From: Alphaproteobacteria bacterium MarineAlpha3_Bin6
GTDB lineage: Bacteria > Pseudomonadota > Alphaproteobacteria > Rhodospirillales > UBA2165
Reading direction: 5' to 3'
NCBI GenBank assembly: GCA_002938035.1
Contig: PTLH01000007.1
Coordinates: forward strand, 1 to 38,484
Length of the DNA stretch: 38,484 nucleotides
Below are positions 20,429 through 28,811 of the stretch, one piece after another. Both the position numbers and the translations under genes were made by a program. How positions within the stretch are numbered: the first letter of the stretch is position 1; each line of letters begins with the position of its first letter. The notes under the pieces are model-generated. The model worked only from the letters and a program-made list of their open reading frames with translations, made no database searches and was not told where the DNA came from.

Positions 20429-20443
20429 GGTTCCTCAGGAACC
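20429..20443 (-). promoter_or_regulatory. Perfect hairpin in the dnaA leader
   Basis: GGTTCCTCAGGAACC is a perfect inverted repeat: a 6-bp stem with a 3-nt loop. In the dnaA mRNA it lies just before the GAGGA ribosome binding site, with 4-5 nt between them, and itself contains a second GAGGA-like sequence. It could affect ribosome access or RNA stability. No U-run follows, so it is not a terminator. A regulatory role is inferred from position only. Confidence 0.5.
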
Positions 20444-20795
20444 AAAACGACTTAGTACAAACGCCATATCGACGTGCGAGAAGCCGCCGATAACGACCCC
20501 AGTGTTACTCTACTTGAACCTTTAAAGAGACAAAACGACCCGCCTCCCTGAATGCTGTTGGCCCGAAGGCTAAACTCCAATGTCCAACTCTGCCTAAGCT
20601 ATCGGCAAAAGTTGGCACCAATTTCTTGGAAATTTAAGCCTTCTCTTCCTGTAACTCTACTAGCGCAATATTTTTGATTCAAGCGGATCGAAAAGAGAAC
20701 GTTTAAAATAATTTTCTTGACAGCTGGGTGAATATAGAATCCTGCACCAATAAAACTGTCTGAAAAGACAAGGCCTCGTCCAAAATCATTTGCCC
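20444..20795. other. Intergenic region between rpsT and dnaA
   Basis: This region of about 350 bp should hold the rpsT terminator and the dnaA promoter. A weak candidate terminator on the minus strand is GACGAGGCCTTGTC then TTTT (20767-20780). I looked for TTATCCACA-type DnaA boxes on both strands and found none, so there is no sign of oriC here. Confidence 0.4.
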
Positions 20796-21062
20796 TTACG
20801 ATTGTAGAGTTTTAATACGTGCCGATAGACGTGATAGTTTCCGAGATGCGGTGTTGGGATGCAAGACACCTTTTTGTGCCCCTCTCATTATGACGGGCTG
20901 AGCAACACCAAGGGCCTCTTTAGCGATTTTTGGATCACCTTTCTCGATAGCTTGTTCAACTTTTTTTATGAAAGTTCGAACTCTACTCAATCGGCTACTA
21001 TTTACGGCGTTGGAACGATTAGTTTGGCGAATGCGTTTTTTCGCCGAAGCATGATTAGCCAT
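20796..21062 (-). CDS. rpsT: 30S ribosomal protein S20
   Basis: The 88-residue basic protein begins [21 protein letters not shown] and ends [12 protein letters not shown], the standard S20 sequence pattern. It binds 16S rRNA early in 30S assembly. AGGT lies 8 nt before the ATG. Its place between mutM and dnaA is usual in alphaproteobacteria. Confidence 0.98.
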   Translation of the reverse strand: MANHASAKKRIRQTNRSNAVNSSRLSRVRTFIKKVEQAIEKGDPKIAKEALGVAQPVIMRGAQKGVLHPNTASRKLSRLSARIKTLQS

Positions 21063-21166
21063 TGGGTTTACCTGTTGGTCTTGTTTCCAGAAAGTGCGGC
21101 GTTATATAGAGTGGTTTTTAGAGCCTCACAACCCCCAAGCGGACATGCTTTTCTAAAATAACTACT

Positions 21167-22015
21167 TTATCTTTGTTTGCGGGGACAATAAAACGTGCTT
21201 CGGCCAGCCTGAATAATACGTTTTATCCCGCCAGTAACTAGCCAATCACAATTGCAAGTTGGACAAGGCGCTCCCTCCCGACCATAAACTTGGAAACATT
21301 TCTGAAAATATCCTAGTTTGCCATTTGGTTGGATATGATCCCGAATGCTCGAACCCCCTGCCTCCAGGGCCTCTGTTAAAACACTCTGGACGGCTTGCAT
21401 CAATTTGATTGCACGAATTCCTTGAACGTTTTTTGCCCTACGATTTGGTGAGATACCGGAGCGAAACAAGCTTTCACAAGCATAGATATTGCCGAGACCA
21501 GCTACTTTTCTCTGGTCCAGTAACGCAGACTTAATTGACGATTTGCATCCCTTTAAACGATCGGCTAATGCTGCGCCAGTAAAATCAGGATTGAGAGGTT
21601 CTGGTCCCAAGTTTTTTATAAGGGCATGTTCCTTTAAAATCCCAGCCTCCGTCAGGATCATTAAACCAAAGCGGCGTGGATCAGAAAACCGCACTAGATC
21701 ACCACTAACAACTTTAAAGTCAATATGATCGTGTCGTCCCGGTAATGGCACATTGTCACCTACTCGGTAAATCGTCATCCTCCCAGACATGCCCAAATGT
21801 CCAATTATTACTCCTCCGTCATCCAGTTCAATTAACAAATATTTTGCCCGTCGTTGCACTTTTACTATTCTGCGCGACACAAGTTTCTCATGAAAGTTTG
21901 GGGGTACGGGAAAGCGTAAAGAAAATTGACGAATGACAACATCCTGAAGAATAGCCCCCTCGAGGACAGGTGAAAGGGCTCGGCAAACGGTTTCCACTTC
22001 TGGTAACTCCGGCAT
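21167..22015 (-). CDS. mutM: Formamidopyrimidine-DNA glycosylase, atypical zinc finger
   Basis: MutM/Fpg removes 8-oxoguanine and nicks the abasic site. The mature N-terminus PELPEVETV (Pro2 nucleophile, Glu3), Lys58 in RRAKYL, the H2TH region GLGNIYACESLF and NRRAK are all intact. The C-terminal zinc finger is unusual: Cys251, Cys254 and Cys277 are present, but the expected fourth Cys in 'CPRCQR' is Lys280 (codon AAA, 21176-21178). Cys256 in CPTCNC could be a substitute ligand. The length of 282 is normal and the protein ends at the usual place. The gene lies about 100 bp upstream of rpsT on the same strand and is divergent from ubiE. Confidence 0.95.
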   Translation of the reverse strand: MPELPEVETVCRALSPVLEGAILQDVVIRQFSLRFPVPPNFHEKLVSRRIVKVQRRAKYLLIELDDGGVIIGHLGMSGRMTIYRVGDNVPLPGRHDHIDFKVVSGDLVRFSDPRRFGLMILTEAGILKEHALIKNLGPEPLNPDFTGAALADRLKGCKSSIKSALLDQRKVAGLGNIYACESLFRSGISPNRRAKNVQGIRAIKLMQAVQSVLTEALEAGGSSIRDHIQPNGKLGYFQKCFQVYGREGAPCPTCNCDWLVTGGIKRIIQAGRSTFYCPRKQR

Positions 22016-22074
22016 ATCTCTACCGTAGCGGTTTATAGTGAGTTAGGCTATGGTCTCTCTAGAATTACAGGAAA

Positions 22075-22869
22075 ATGGTTAGGAAAATTATTTTGAAACC
22101 AAATAAGAGTAGTCAGGCTAGCGTCGCAACGGCAGAAAAAAACACCCATTTTGGGTATACGGAAGTCACCGAAGATAAAAAGACTTCGATGGTTCGCGAC
22201 GTATTCTCATCAGTAGCCTCTCATTATGATTTAATGAATGATTTAATGAGTGTCGGAATACACAGGCTTTGGAAGATGGACTTAATCCGCGCGATCAGTC
22301 CAGTAATTGGTTGCAATATTGTTGATGTGGGCGGGGGCACTGGCGACATTTCATTGGGTATTCTAAAAAAGAAAGAATGCCGGGTTACTGTATGTGATAT
22401 TAATGAGAAAATGGTTTACGCGGGCCGGGACAAGGCCATAAACAAAGGAGTGCTCAACGCTCCAGAATGGATTTGTAGTGATGCCGCGGCCTTACCATTT
22501 CCGGAATGTTATGCTGATGTCTATGTAACGGCCTTTTGCCTGCGCAATGTGACTCGCCTGGAAGACGCTCTTATAGAAGCCCGACGTATATTAAAACCTG
22601 GAGGACATTTCTTGTGCCTAGAATTTAGCAAGGTAAACTTGCGACTTTTAGACGCTTTATACGACCTTTATTCGTTTCAAGTCCTCCCTTTTTTAGGTCA
22701 AATTATTGCGGGAGATAGAGAGGCATACCAATATTTGGTTGAAAGTATTCGCGGATTTCCCAACCAGGAAACATTTTCGGAGATGATATTTAAAGCCGGC
22801 CTCGATCAAGTTAGTTACCGCAATTTAAGTGGTGGAATTGCTGCCATCCATTCCGCTTGGCGTCTTTAG
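22075..22869 (+). CDS. ubiE: Ubiquinone/menaquinone biosynthesis C-methyltransferase
   Basis: UbiE is a SAM-dependent methyltransferase acting on 2-polyprenyl-6-methoxy-1,4-benzoquinol (and on demethylmenaquinone in other bacteria). Family motifs are VRDVFSSVASHYDLMNDLMS, the SAM-binding loop DVGGGTGD (84-91) and FCLRNVTRLEDAL. The 264 residues include about 30 extra low-conservation residues at the start. AGGA lies just before the ATG. ubiB follows after 12 bp, so the two are surely co-transcribed. With ubiB next door, a role in ubiquinone synthesis is likely. Confidence 0.95.
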   Translation: MVRKIILKPNKSSQASVATAEKNTHFGYTEVTEDKKTSMVRDVFSSVASHYDLMNDLMSVGIHRLWKMDLIRAISPVIGCNIVDVGGGTGDISLGILKKKECRVTVCDINEKMVYAGRDKAINKGVLNAPEWICSDAAALPFPECYADVYVTAFCLRNVTRLEDALIEARRILKPGGHFLCLEFSKVNLRLLDALYDLYSFQVLPFLGQIIAGDREAYQYLVESIRGFPNQETFSEMIFKAGLDQVSYRNLSGGIAAIHSAWRL

Positions 22870-22881
22870 AATCAAAATTTA

Positions 22882-24420
22882 ATGTTTTTATCTGCTAGAA
22901 ATATTTATCGGCTCTTCCGAATTGCCCGTACGCTTGCCCGCCATGACGCGCTATTTCCCCTAGAGGGGTTGGGCGTCGCCAAAGGTGTGATTGTACCATT
23001 GCGCCTTCTAGCCCGTCGAAAAAGAGACGGCCGGCCGGGCCAAAGGCTCGCTCGAGCAATGCAAGAACTAGGGCCAAGCTTTATAAAACTTGGACAAGCT
23101 CTCTCCACAAGGTCCGACCTAGTAGGTGAGGAGGTTGCGTCCGATCTATCCCAACTGCAAGATCATTTGGCTCCCTTTCCTGCGTCATACGCCAAAGCAG
23201 CTATCGAGCAGGAACTAGAATTTAAATTAGAAGATTCGTTCAAGGAGTTTGAAGATCAACCACTCGCGGCGGCATCGATTGCCCAGGTCCATCTAGCTAT
23301 TACCAGCGAAGGTCAAGAGGTTGCAGTAAAAATTCTAAGGCCAGGTATTGAAACGGCTTTTAAGAAAGATATTGAGCTATTCTTTTGGATTGCAGAACTG
23401 ATTGAATATACTCATCCTGACCTGCGTCGCCTCAAGCCAGTTGAGGTGATAAGAACGTTTCAAGAAACCACCCAGGTGGAAATGGATTTGCGCTTGGAGG
23501 CAGCAGCCGCGGAAGAAATGAAAAAGAACTTTGCCGGGGACCCCACCTTTACGGTTCCTTCGGTTGATTGGCACCGAACTGCACAACGGGTTCTCACATT
23601 AGCACGCGTTCATGGTGTGCCGATCGATGAGCGAGAATTATTAATAAAACAGGGCTTTGATCCCAACGATATTGTTGCTCGTGCTGCTACCGCGTTATTT
23701 AAGCAGGTTTTTCGAGATGGTTTTTTTCATGCTGACCAACACCCAGGCAACTTGTTCGTTGGAGAGCAAGGTGAAATTATTGCTGTCGATTTTGGTATAA
23801 TGGGTCGGCTTGATAAGCCGACCCGCCGATATTTAGGCGAAATGTTAATGAGTTTTTTGAACAGGGACTATAGCCGTGTAGCTGAAGTACATTTCGAAGC
23901 CGGATACGTTCCTTCCCATAAATCCGTTGAAGCCTTCACACAGGCTTGCCGGGCAATCGGTGAGCCCATCCTAGATAAACCACAGGCTGAGATATCAATA
24001 GCTCGACTTCTAGCCCAATTGTTCCAAATTACCAAAAATTTTGAAATGGAAACGCAGCCCCAACTTCTACTTTTGCAAAAAACCATGCTAGTTGCGGAGG
24101 GTGTCGGACGGAAAGTTGCTCCTGAATCAAATTTTTGGTTCCTCGCCCACCCCCTTATCGAGAAATGGATGGCCGACAATATGGGAACCGAAGTCCTCGT
24201 TGCAGAAACTATCGGAGAAGTGACCGAAGGTCTTAGAAAGATTCCACGAATGCTCTCAAACATGGAGCAAAATACGGCAGCTATGGCCCGGGATGGAATC
24301 AAGCTACATCCGAACACTATCCGGAACTTGAACCATTCAACTGAACCACATTGGTATGGGTCTCCACGTTTGTATATAGCAGCAATCACCATTCTTACTA
24401 TTGCGCTAATCTTGGCCTGA
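22882..24420 (+). CDS. ubiB: UbiB, atypical kinase-like ubiquinone biosynthesis protein
   Basis: UbiB belongs to the ADCK/ABC1 family of membrane-associated kinase-like ATPases needed for ubiquinone production. The KxGQ motif is KLGQ at 69-72 in GPSFIKLGQALSTRSDL. The ATP-binding lysine region AVKILRPG, the catalytic-loop-like HADQHPGNLF and VDFGIMG follow in order. A hydrophobic C-terminal segment (about 490-511, LYIAAITILTIALILA) anchors it to the inner membrane. The 512 residues are typical. It forms an operon with ubiE. Confidence 0.95.
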   Translation: MFLSARNIYRLFRIARTLARHDALFPLEGLGVAKGVIVPLRLLARRKRDGRPGQRLARAMQELGPSFIKLGQALSTRSDLVGEEVASDLSQLQDHLAPFPASYAKAAIEQELEFKLEDSFKEFEDQPLAAASIAQVHLAITSEGQEVAVKILRPGIETAFKKDIELFFWIAELIEYTHPDLRRLKPVEVIRTFQETTQVEMDLRLEAAAAEEMKKNFAGDPTFTVPSVDWHRTAQRVLTLARVHGVPIDERELLIKQGFDPNDIVARAATALFKQVFRDGFFHADQHPGNLFVGEQGEIIAVDFGIMGRLDKPTRRYLGEMLMSFLNRDYSRVAEVHFEAGYVPSHKSVEAFTQACRAIGEPILDKPQAEISIARLLAQLFQITKNFEMETQPQLLLLQKTMLVAEGVGRKVAPESNFWFLAHPLIEKWMADNMGTEVLVAETIGEVTEGLRKIPRMLSNMEQNTAAMARDGIKLHPNTIRNLNHSTEPHWYGSPRLYIAAITILTIALILA

Positions 24421-24542
24421 TACATCCTCAATCGATGCATTGGTCGGTATTGTAAAGAAATTCACCATAAGCTAAATTAACTACACTTAGCTTTCGTAAA
24501 TTATACATTTTCCCCCAAACTTTAAAATTTCTTGAGTTTTGA

Positions 24543-25784
24543 ATGTCTGTTGAAAAACGCGTACTTTTAATCGTCTCTGGTGGCATCGCCGCCTATAAAT
24601 CTTTAGAACTCGTCAGAAACCTGAAGAACGCGGGGATTGCTATTCGTTGTATTCTTACCCCAGGGGGCGCCCGGTTTGTTACTACATTGTCTTTAGCGAC
24701 GCTTAGCGAGGATAAAGTCTATGAAGACTTGTTCTCTGTCGCTGATCAGGGTGGAATTGGGCATATTGAATTATCTCGGGACGCAGACTTGTTGGTGGTT
24801 GCCCCCGCGACCGCTGATATTATAGCTAAAATGCGGGCGGGTATAGCTGACGACTTGGCCACCGCGGCGTTATTGGCAACGAATAAGCCTGTTCTGATCG
24901 CACCGGCTATGAATGTTCGTATGTGGGTACATGAAGCAACGCAGGAAAATATGGCGATCTTGAACGACCGGGGTGTGAACATAATCGGACCGGATGAGGG
25001 GGACATGGCCTGCGGTGAATACGGTATGGGTCGCATGTCCGAACCTGATGCTATAACAATTGCCATTAAAAAGTTATTTCAAGAGACAAATAGTCGGGAC
25101 ACCGCTCTAATTTGCAAAAGTAACCAAAAGCTGGCCGGGAAAAAAGCTCTGGTAACAAGCGGCCCCACACATGAACCGTTGGACCCGGTTCGTTACATTG
25201 CAAATCGATCTTCTGGCCGCCAAGGCCATGCAATTGCCGCAGCCTTGGCAAAGAAAGGTGCCGATACTGTTATGATTTCAGGGCCTACTAATCTATCCGA
25301 CCCAATCGGCGTGACAGTTCGTAGGGTGGGCTCTGCTGTTGAAATGTTTGAAGCTTGTAAAAGAGAGCTCCCAGCCGACATTGTGGTGTGTGCTGCGGCG
25401 GTTGCTGATTGGCGGGCACTCCACCCAACTGACAAAAAAATAAAAAAGGATGGCGTGGTACCTACACTAGAGCTTACTCAAAATCCCGACATCCTATCGT
25501 TTCTTAGCCAATCAATATCAAACCGACCTCGTCTGGTAGTAGGTTTTGCGGCTGAGACCGGCTCTGTTGTTGACAAAGCACTCGACAAATTGGCAAGGAA
25601 AAAATGCGATTGGATGATTGCTAATGATGTCTCAGTCGGGACACAGACATTCGGTGGTACAAAAAATACGGTTCATATTGTTGATCAAAATGGGATCGAA
25701 AATTGGCCTGAAATGTCAAAAGAATCCATCGGGGATCGGCTAGCCGATCGAATTGCCAATCATTTGAATACAGATCATGACTAA
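24543..25784 (+). CDS. coaBC: Phosphopantothenoylcysteine decarboxylase / phosphopantothenate-cysteine ligase
   Basis: CoaBC makes 4'-phosphopantetheine for coenzyme A. The flavin-dependent decarboxylase half (about 1-180) carries His74 in GHIELSR, Asn124 in APAMN and Cys157 in [13 protein letters not shown]. The CTP-dependent ligase half (about 190-413) carries [28 protein letters not shown] and KIKK. All key residues are present and 413 is the usual length. Its stop overlaps the start of dut by 8 bp, so the two are translationally coupled. The CoA product feeds the fatty acid genes found later in the window. Confidence 0.97.
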   Translation: MSVEKRVLLIVSGGIAAYKSLELVRNLKNAGIAIRCILTPGGARFVTTLSLATLSEDKVYEDLFSVADQGGIGHIELSRDADLLVVAPATADIIAKMRAGIADDLATAALLATNKPVLIAPAMNVRMWVHEATQENMAILNDRGVNIIGPDEGDMACGEYGMGRMSEPDAITIAIKKLFQETNSRDTALICKSNQKLAGKKALVTSGPTHEPLDPVRYIANRSSGRQGHAIAAALAKKGADTVMISGPTNLSDPIGVTVRRVGSAVEMFEACKRELPADIVVCAAAVADWRALHPTDKKIKKDGVVPTLELTQNPDILSFLSQSISNRPRLVVGFAAETGSVVDKALDKLARKKCDWMIANDVSVGTQTFGGTKNTVHIVDQNGIENWPEMSKESIGDRLADRIANHLNTDHD

Positions 25785-26232
25785 AGTAACCGTCGCGGTA
25801 AAACGACTACCCCATGGTGCAGGGTTACCTCTGCCCACTTCAGCAACAAAACTAGCAGCTGGCGTTGACCTTTTAGCAGCGTTGGATGAGGATTTAACTT
25901 TGAACCCGGGTGAGCGGCAGATAATCCCTACCGGGATAGCTATTGCACTGCCATCCGGGTTTGAAGCGCAGGTGCGCCCTCGCTCCGGGCTAGCGGCAAA
26001 ACACGGTATAACCTTGGTAAACAGTCCGGGCACGATTGATGCCGATTATCGAGGTGAGATAGGTGCCATTTTGATTAATCACGGAAGCAAGCCCTTTGTT
26101 ATAGAACGTGGCATGCGAATCGCACAATTGATAGTTTCTCCCTTAACAAACTTTTCCTGGTTTGAGCAGGATGAACTTTCCCACACCACAAGAAGTGCTG
26201 GGGGTTTTGGCTCCACTGGTATTAAAAAGTAG
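25777..26232 (+). CDS. dut: dUTP diphosphatase
   Basis: This 151-residue trimeric-type dUTPase converts dUTP to dUMP, keeping uracil out of DNA. Motifs in order are AGVDLLAA (motif 1), [11 protein letters not shown] (2), [11 protein letters not shown] (3, with the catalytic Asp in IDADY) and the glycine-rich [10 protein letters not shown] (5) at the C-terminus. The dCTP deaminase at 1904-3076 supplies its substrate. The start ATG lies inside the end of coaBC. Confidence 0.97.
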   Translation: MTKVTVAVKRLPHGAGLPLPTSATKLAAGVDLLAALDEDLTLNPGERQIIPTGIAIALPSGFEAQVRPRSGLAAKHGITLVNSPGTIDADYRGEIGAILINHGSKPFVIERGMRIAQLIVSPLTNFSWFEQDELSHTTRSAGGFGSTGIKK

Positions 26233-26241
26233 GATCCCATA

Positions 26242-26697
26242 GTGTTAACGCTCTCCAACAAAATCATGTATTCCATAGAGGCTGTGGTAGACATTGCTTA
26301 CTATTCAAACGGGCAGCCTGTGCAAAGTCAGCGGATATCTAGCCGCCAACGCACCCCTGGTCGTTACCTCGAACAGTCTTTACAGAAACTCGTGAAGGCT
26401 AACATTCTAACCGGGGTACGTGGACCGAGAGGCGGATACCAACTAGCTCGGGAACGCCGTCGTATTAGCGTTGGAGAAATAGTTTGCATTGTAACAGACT
26501 TAGAAACAGAAAATGCAGTAGAAAACAACTTAACTGACTCAGAGATTTCCGGAAAAGTGCTAAACCCCATGTGGGGGAAAATACAAAACACCATCTTGGA
26601 GCAGCTGGACAAAATCACTATCGAGGACCTATGTATTAAAGCTAACGAACGAGGTATCCAAAGCGAGGGTCGTCAGACCTTAGACTACGCAATTTAA
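26242..26697 (+). CDS. Rrf2 family transcriptional regulator
   Basis: This 151-residue winged-helix regulator begins with GTG. The Rrf2 features are MYSIEAVVDIAYY, ISSRQRTPGRYLEQSLQKLVKANILTGVRGPRGGYQLAR and ISVGEIV. The three closely spaced cysteines that hold the Fe-S cluster in IscR, NsrR and RirA are missing; only two isolated Cys are present. That makes it more like the cysteine-metabolism branch of Rrf2. Consistent with this, the next gene downstream is a wrecked cysteine synthase, the likely former target. It follows dut by 9 bp. Confidence 0.85.
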   Translation: MLTLSNKIMYSIEAVVDIAYYSNGQPVQSQRISSRQRTPGRYLEQSLQKLVKANILTGVRGPRGGYQLARERRRISVGEIVCIVTDLETENAVENNLTDSEISGKVLNPMWGKIQNTILEQLDKITIEDLCIKANERGIQSEGRQTLDYAI

Positions 26698-26725
26698 TAG
26701 AAATTTTCTGGTATGGCAGTAAACA

Positions 26726-26961
26726 GTGGAAAATAGCCTTGTGGCAAACCCCGTGGCCAAAGTGGCTGCCTTCAGGGGTAAAATTTATGATAGCATTTTA
26801 GATACCATAGGTATGACGCCCTTAGTTTGCCTCCATCAAATCACAGAAGAAGTCGGTCAGCGAACAGAAATGGCCGGTAAGATTATAGTCACAATTTGGC
26901 TTTCTCCGCCGAGCTATACTTATCAACAGCGTTATTTGACGGTCTTTCCGAAGGGAAATGA
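26726..26961 (+). pseudogene. cysK: Cysteine synthase A remnant with internal deletion
   Basis: The first 45 or so residues from GTG 26726 are a CysK N-terminus (GKIYDSILDTIGMTPLVCLHQITEE). The catalytic core, including the PLP lysine, is missing. The sequence then jumps to the family's C-terminal end: IIVTI in frame, and after a single-base shift near 26893-26896, AELYLSTALFDGLSEGK and TGA (26959-26961), matching the usual 'ERYLSTALF' end. About 230 codons are therefore deleted and the frame is broken. The open frame runs on to 26977 but encodes nothing meaningful. cysK between an Rrf2 gene and a ThiF-type gene would be an ordinary ancestral order. Cysteine must be made by another enzyme or taken up. 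Confidence 0.88.
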
Positions 26962-26973
26962 TGCCTCGTCATC

Positions 26974-27774
26974 ATGAAAATTTCTGATTTACAGATTGAA
27001 CGTTATGCCCGACACATATTGTTGCCCGAAATTGGTGGTGCCGGACAAACAAAAATCATGGATGGGCGTGTTTTGGTTATTGGTGCAGGTGGACTGGGAT
27101 CACCTGTTCTTCTCTACTTAGCCGCGGCGGGTGTCGGAACCATCGGCATAATTGATGATGACAAGATAGAGCTTAGCAATCTTCAGCGCCAAATCATACA
27201 TACGACACCAAGGGTTGGTAAACCCAAGGTTGAGAGTGCCCGCGATGCCGTTGAAACAATTAACCCGGACGTTAAATTACAAATATATGAGGAGCGATTT
27301 ACGGCTGACAATGCTTTCAAGTTGCTCAAACACTATGACATCGTAGCAGACGGTAGTGACAATTTTGAAACCCGCTTTTTGGTTAATGATGCCTGTTATC
27401 TAACAGGGACTACACTAGTTTCAGCAGCAATTTTAAGATTTGATGCCCAACTCGGCACCTACAAAGCCCATCTAAAAACAAGCCAAGAAGACCATCCATG
27501 TTACCGTTGTATATTTCCGGAAGCCCCCCCGGCGGATACAACCCCGTCCTGTGCCGAGGCCGGTGTTTTAGGTGCGCTATGTGGTGTTGTTGGTTCCCTG
27601 CAAGCTACAGAAATTTTAAAAGAACTTACCGGTGCTGGAACATCTCTGTCAGGCTACTTATTGATTATCGATGGACTTGGCTGTGAGTTCCGCAAGATAA
27701 AGGTTAACCCTGACCCCGATTGTGCTCTTTGCGGCATTCAACCGACAATTAAAGACCTTTCCTTACACACCTGA
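26974..27774 (+). CDS. HesA/MoeB/ThiF family E1-like adenylyltransferase
   Basis: Such enzymes adenylate the C-terminal glycine of a ubiquitin-like sulphur carrier (MoaD or ThiS) before sulphur transfer. Visible features are RYARHILLPEIGGAGQ, the nucleotide loop VIGAGGLGSPVLLYLA (about 31-46), DDDKIELSNLQRQI and ADGSDNFETRFLVNDAC. Zinc ligands are CYRC and CALC, and PSCAEAGVLG carries the conserved Cys loop. At 266 residues it is the simple form without a C-terminal rhodanese domain. It lies between two gene wrecks but is itself intact. MoeB, ThiF or a cysteine-linked role cannot be separated from sequence alone. Confidence 0.92.
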   Translation: MKISDLQIERYARHILLPEIGGAGQTKIMDGRVLVIGAGGLGSPVLLYLAAAGVGTIGIIDDDKIELSNLQRQIIHTTPRVGKPKVESARDAVETINPDVKLQIYEERFTADNAFKLLKHYDIVADGSDNFETRFLVNDACYLTGTTLVSAAILRFDAQLGTYKAHLKTSQEDHPCYRCIFPEAPPADTTPSCAEAGVLGALCGVVGSLQATEILKELTGAGTSLSGYLLIIDGLGCEFRKIKVNPDPDCALCGIQPTIKDLSLHT

Positions 27775-27788
27775 TATCGTTTAGGCGT

Positions 27789-28220
27789 CTAGCCTGTCCA
27801 GGCGCCTGCTCTTACCATACGCTCGCATTCTCCAAAACGTCGAGAAGCCATTATAAATGAGCCCATTGCTAAATCAGCTGTATCCTCGGTAAGTACATCT
27901 GGCGTATTAGATACTTGAATTCCTTTGGCCTCGGCAGCCTCCAAATCTATGTGGTTAACACCAACACCAAAATTAGCGATGAGTTTAAGGTTCGGACCAG
28001 CAGCGTTTATAACCTTTGCATTTACTTGGTCGGTAACTGTTGGGATCAATATATCTGCCCAACTTACAGCCCTTATAAGCTGAGGTTCAGAATATGGCGT
28101 GTCATCAAGATTGAACTTGGCGTCAGATAATTCTTCCAACTGGGTTTCAACGGTAGCGGGTAATTTTTGCGTAACGGCAAATTTGCCTTTTTTTTGATGT
28201 GTTACTCCTTTATCATTTAC
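27789..28220 (-). pseudogene. D-isomer-specific 2-hydroxyacid dehydrogenase remnant
   Basis: Only the N-terminal part of the catalytic domain remains, about 140 codons of an expected 320 or so: FAVTQKLPATVETQL, ADILIPTVTDQVNAKVI, LKLIANFGVGVNHID, VSNTPDVLTEDTADLA and RMVRAGAWTG, then TAG. This is the glyoxylate reductase-like subfamily. The NAD-binding domain and catalytic Arg/Glu/His are gone. The start is lost as well: AAAGGAG is followed 6 nt later by ATC and a run of eight A, where one more A would restore the frame. The first usable start is a TTG at 28139. It ends 14 bp from the thiF stop, so the missing two thirds were deleted. Confidence 0.85.
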
Positions 28221-28282
28221 CTATTGGCAAATAGCAATTTGGGAAATACCTAGCAGGGGTTTGCTTTTATTCTTCAACAAAT

Positions 28283-28792
28283 ATGAACAAAATTTTAAAG
28301 TTTTCGGTTATCTTGGTGTTATCATTGTTCGTTCTCCCAGATGTTGCCACTGCCCAAACTGAACGGGCTGCCAGTGGCTTACCGTTGCCGCGGTTTGTCT
28401 CTTTGCGCTCGGATAAAGTCCGTATGCGAACGGGTCCAGGTGTTCGTTACCCCATAGATTGGGTTTACAAAAGGCAGAACATGCCTATGGAGGTCGTTGC
28501 CGAATTTGGAACATGGAGAAAGGTTCGGGATTTCCAGGGAACGGAAGGTTGGATGCATCAAAGTATGCTTAGTAACAAACGAACTCTAGCGGTAACAGGC
28601 CAAACAAGAACACTCCGTTTTAACTCTGATAGTAAGTCCCCCGCAGTAGCCCGGATAGAGCCCAGTGTGACAGGAAAAATAACTCGATGCCGAAAAAACG
28701 CTGGCTGGTGTAAATTATCTTTTGGTAAATATGAAGGTTGGCTTCGAAGAGTAGAGTTCTGGGGGGCTTATCCGACGGAAAAGATCAATTAG
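28283..28792 (+). CDS. Exported SH3-like domain protein
   Basis: This 169-residue protein has a clear signal peptide (KILKFSVILVLSLFVLPDVATAQ, probable cut after ATAQ near 25). Two bacterial SH3-like repeats follow: RSDKVRMRTGPGVRYPIDWVY...WRKVRDFQGTEGWMHQSML (about 42-105), then a second, weaker copy ending in CKLSFGKYEGWLRRVEFWG. Such proteins act in the periplasm, where the domains often bind cell-wall peptides or partners; no enzyme domain is present. It is divergent from the dehydrogenase remnant, a pairing I recall from other alphaproteobacteria. The ribosome binding site is weak. Confidence 0.88.
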   Translation: MNKILKFSVILVLSLFVLPDVATAQTERAASGLPLPRFVSLRSDKVRMRTGPGVRYPIDWVYKRQNMPMEVVAEFGTWRKVRDFQGTEGWMHQSMLSNKRTLAVTGQTRTLRFNSDSKSPAVARIEPSVTGKITRCRKNAGWCKLSFGKYEGWLRRVEFWGAYPTEKIN

Positions 28793-28811
28793 AACACCTA
28801 ATGGCAGGTAT

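Noticed and set aside
20767-20780. Strong intrinsic terminator for rpsT
   Set aside because: The stem is only 5 bp plus a GGCC loop, with four T after it; too weak to list as a terminator and mentioned only in the intergenic entry.
23868-24440. Minus-strand frame of 190 codons opposite ubiB
   Set aside because: It mirrors the coding strand of ubiB, has no ribosome binding site and no recognisable domain.
26726-26977. Intact small 83-residue protein
   Set aside because: The first half is a CysK N-terminus and the last part is the CysK C-terminus read out of frame, so it is a deletion remnant rather than a designed short protein.
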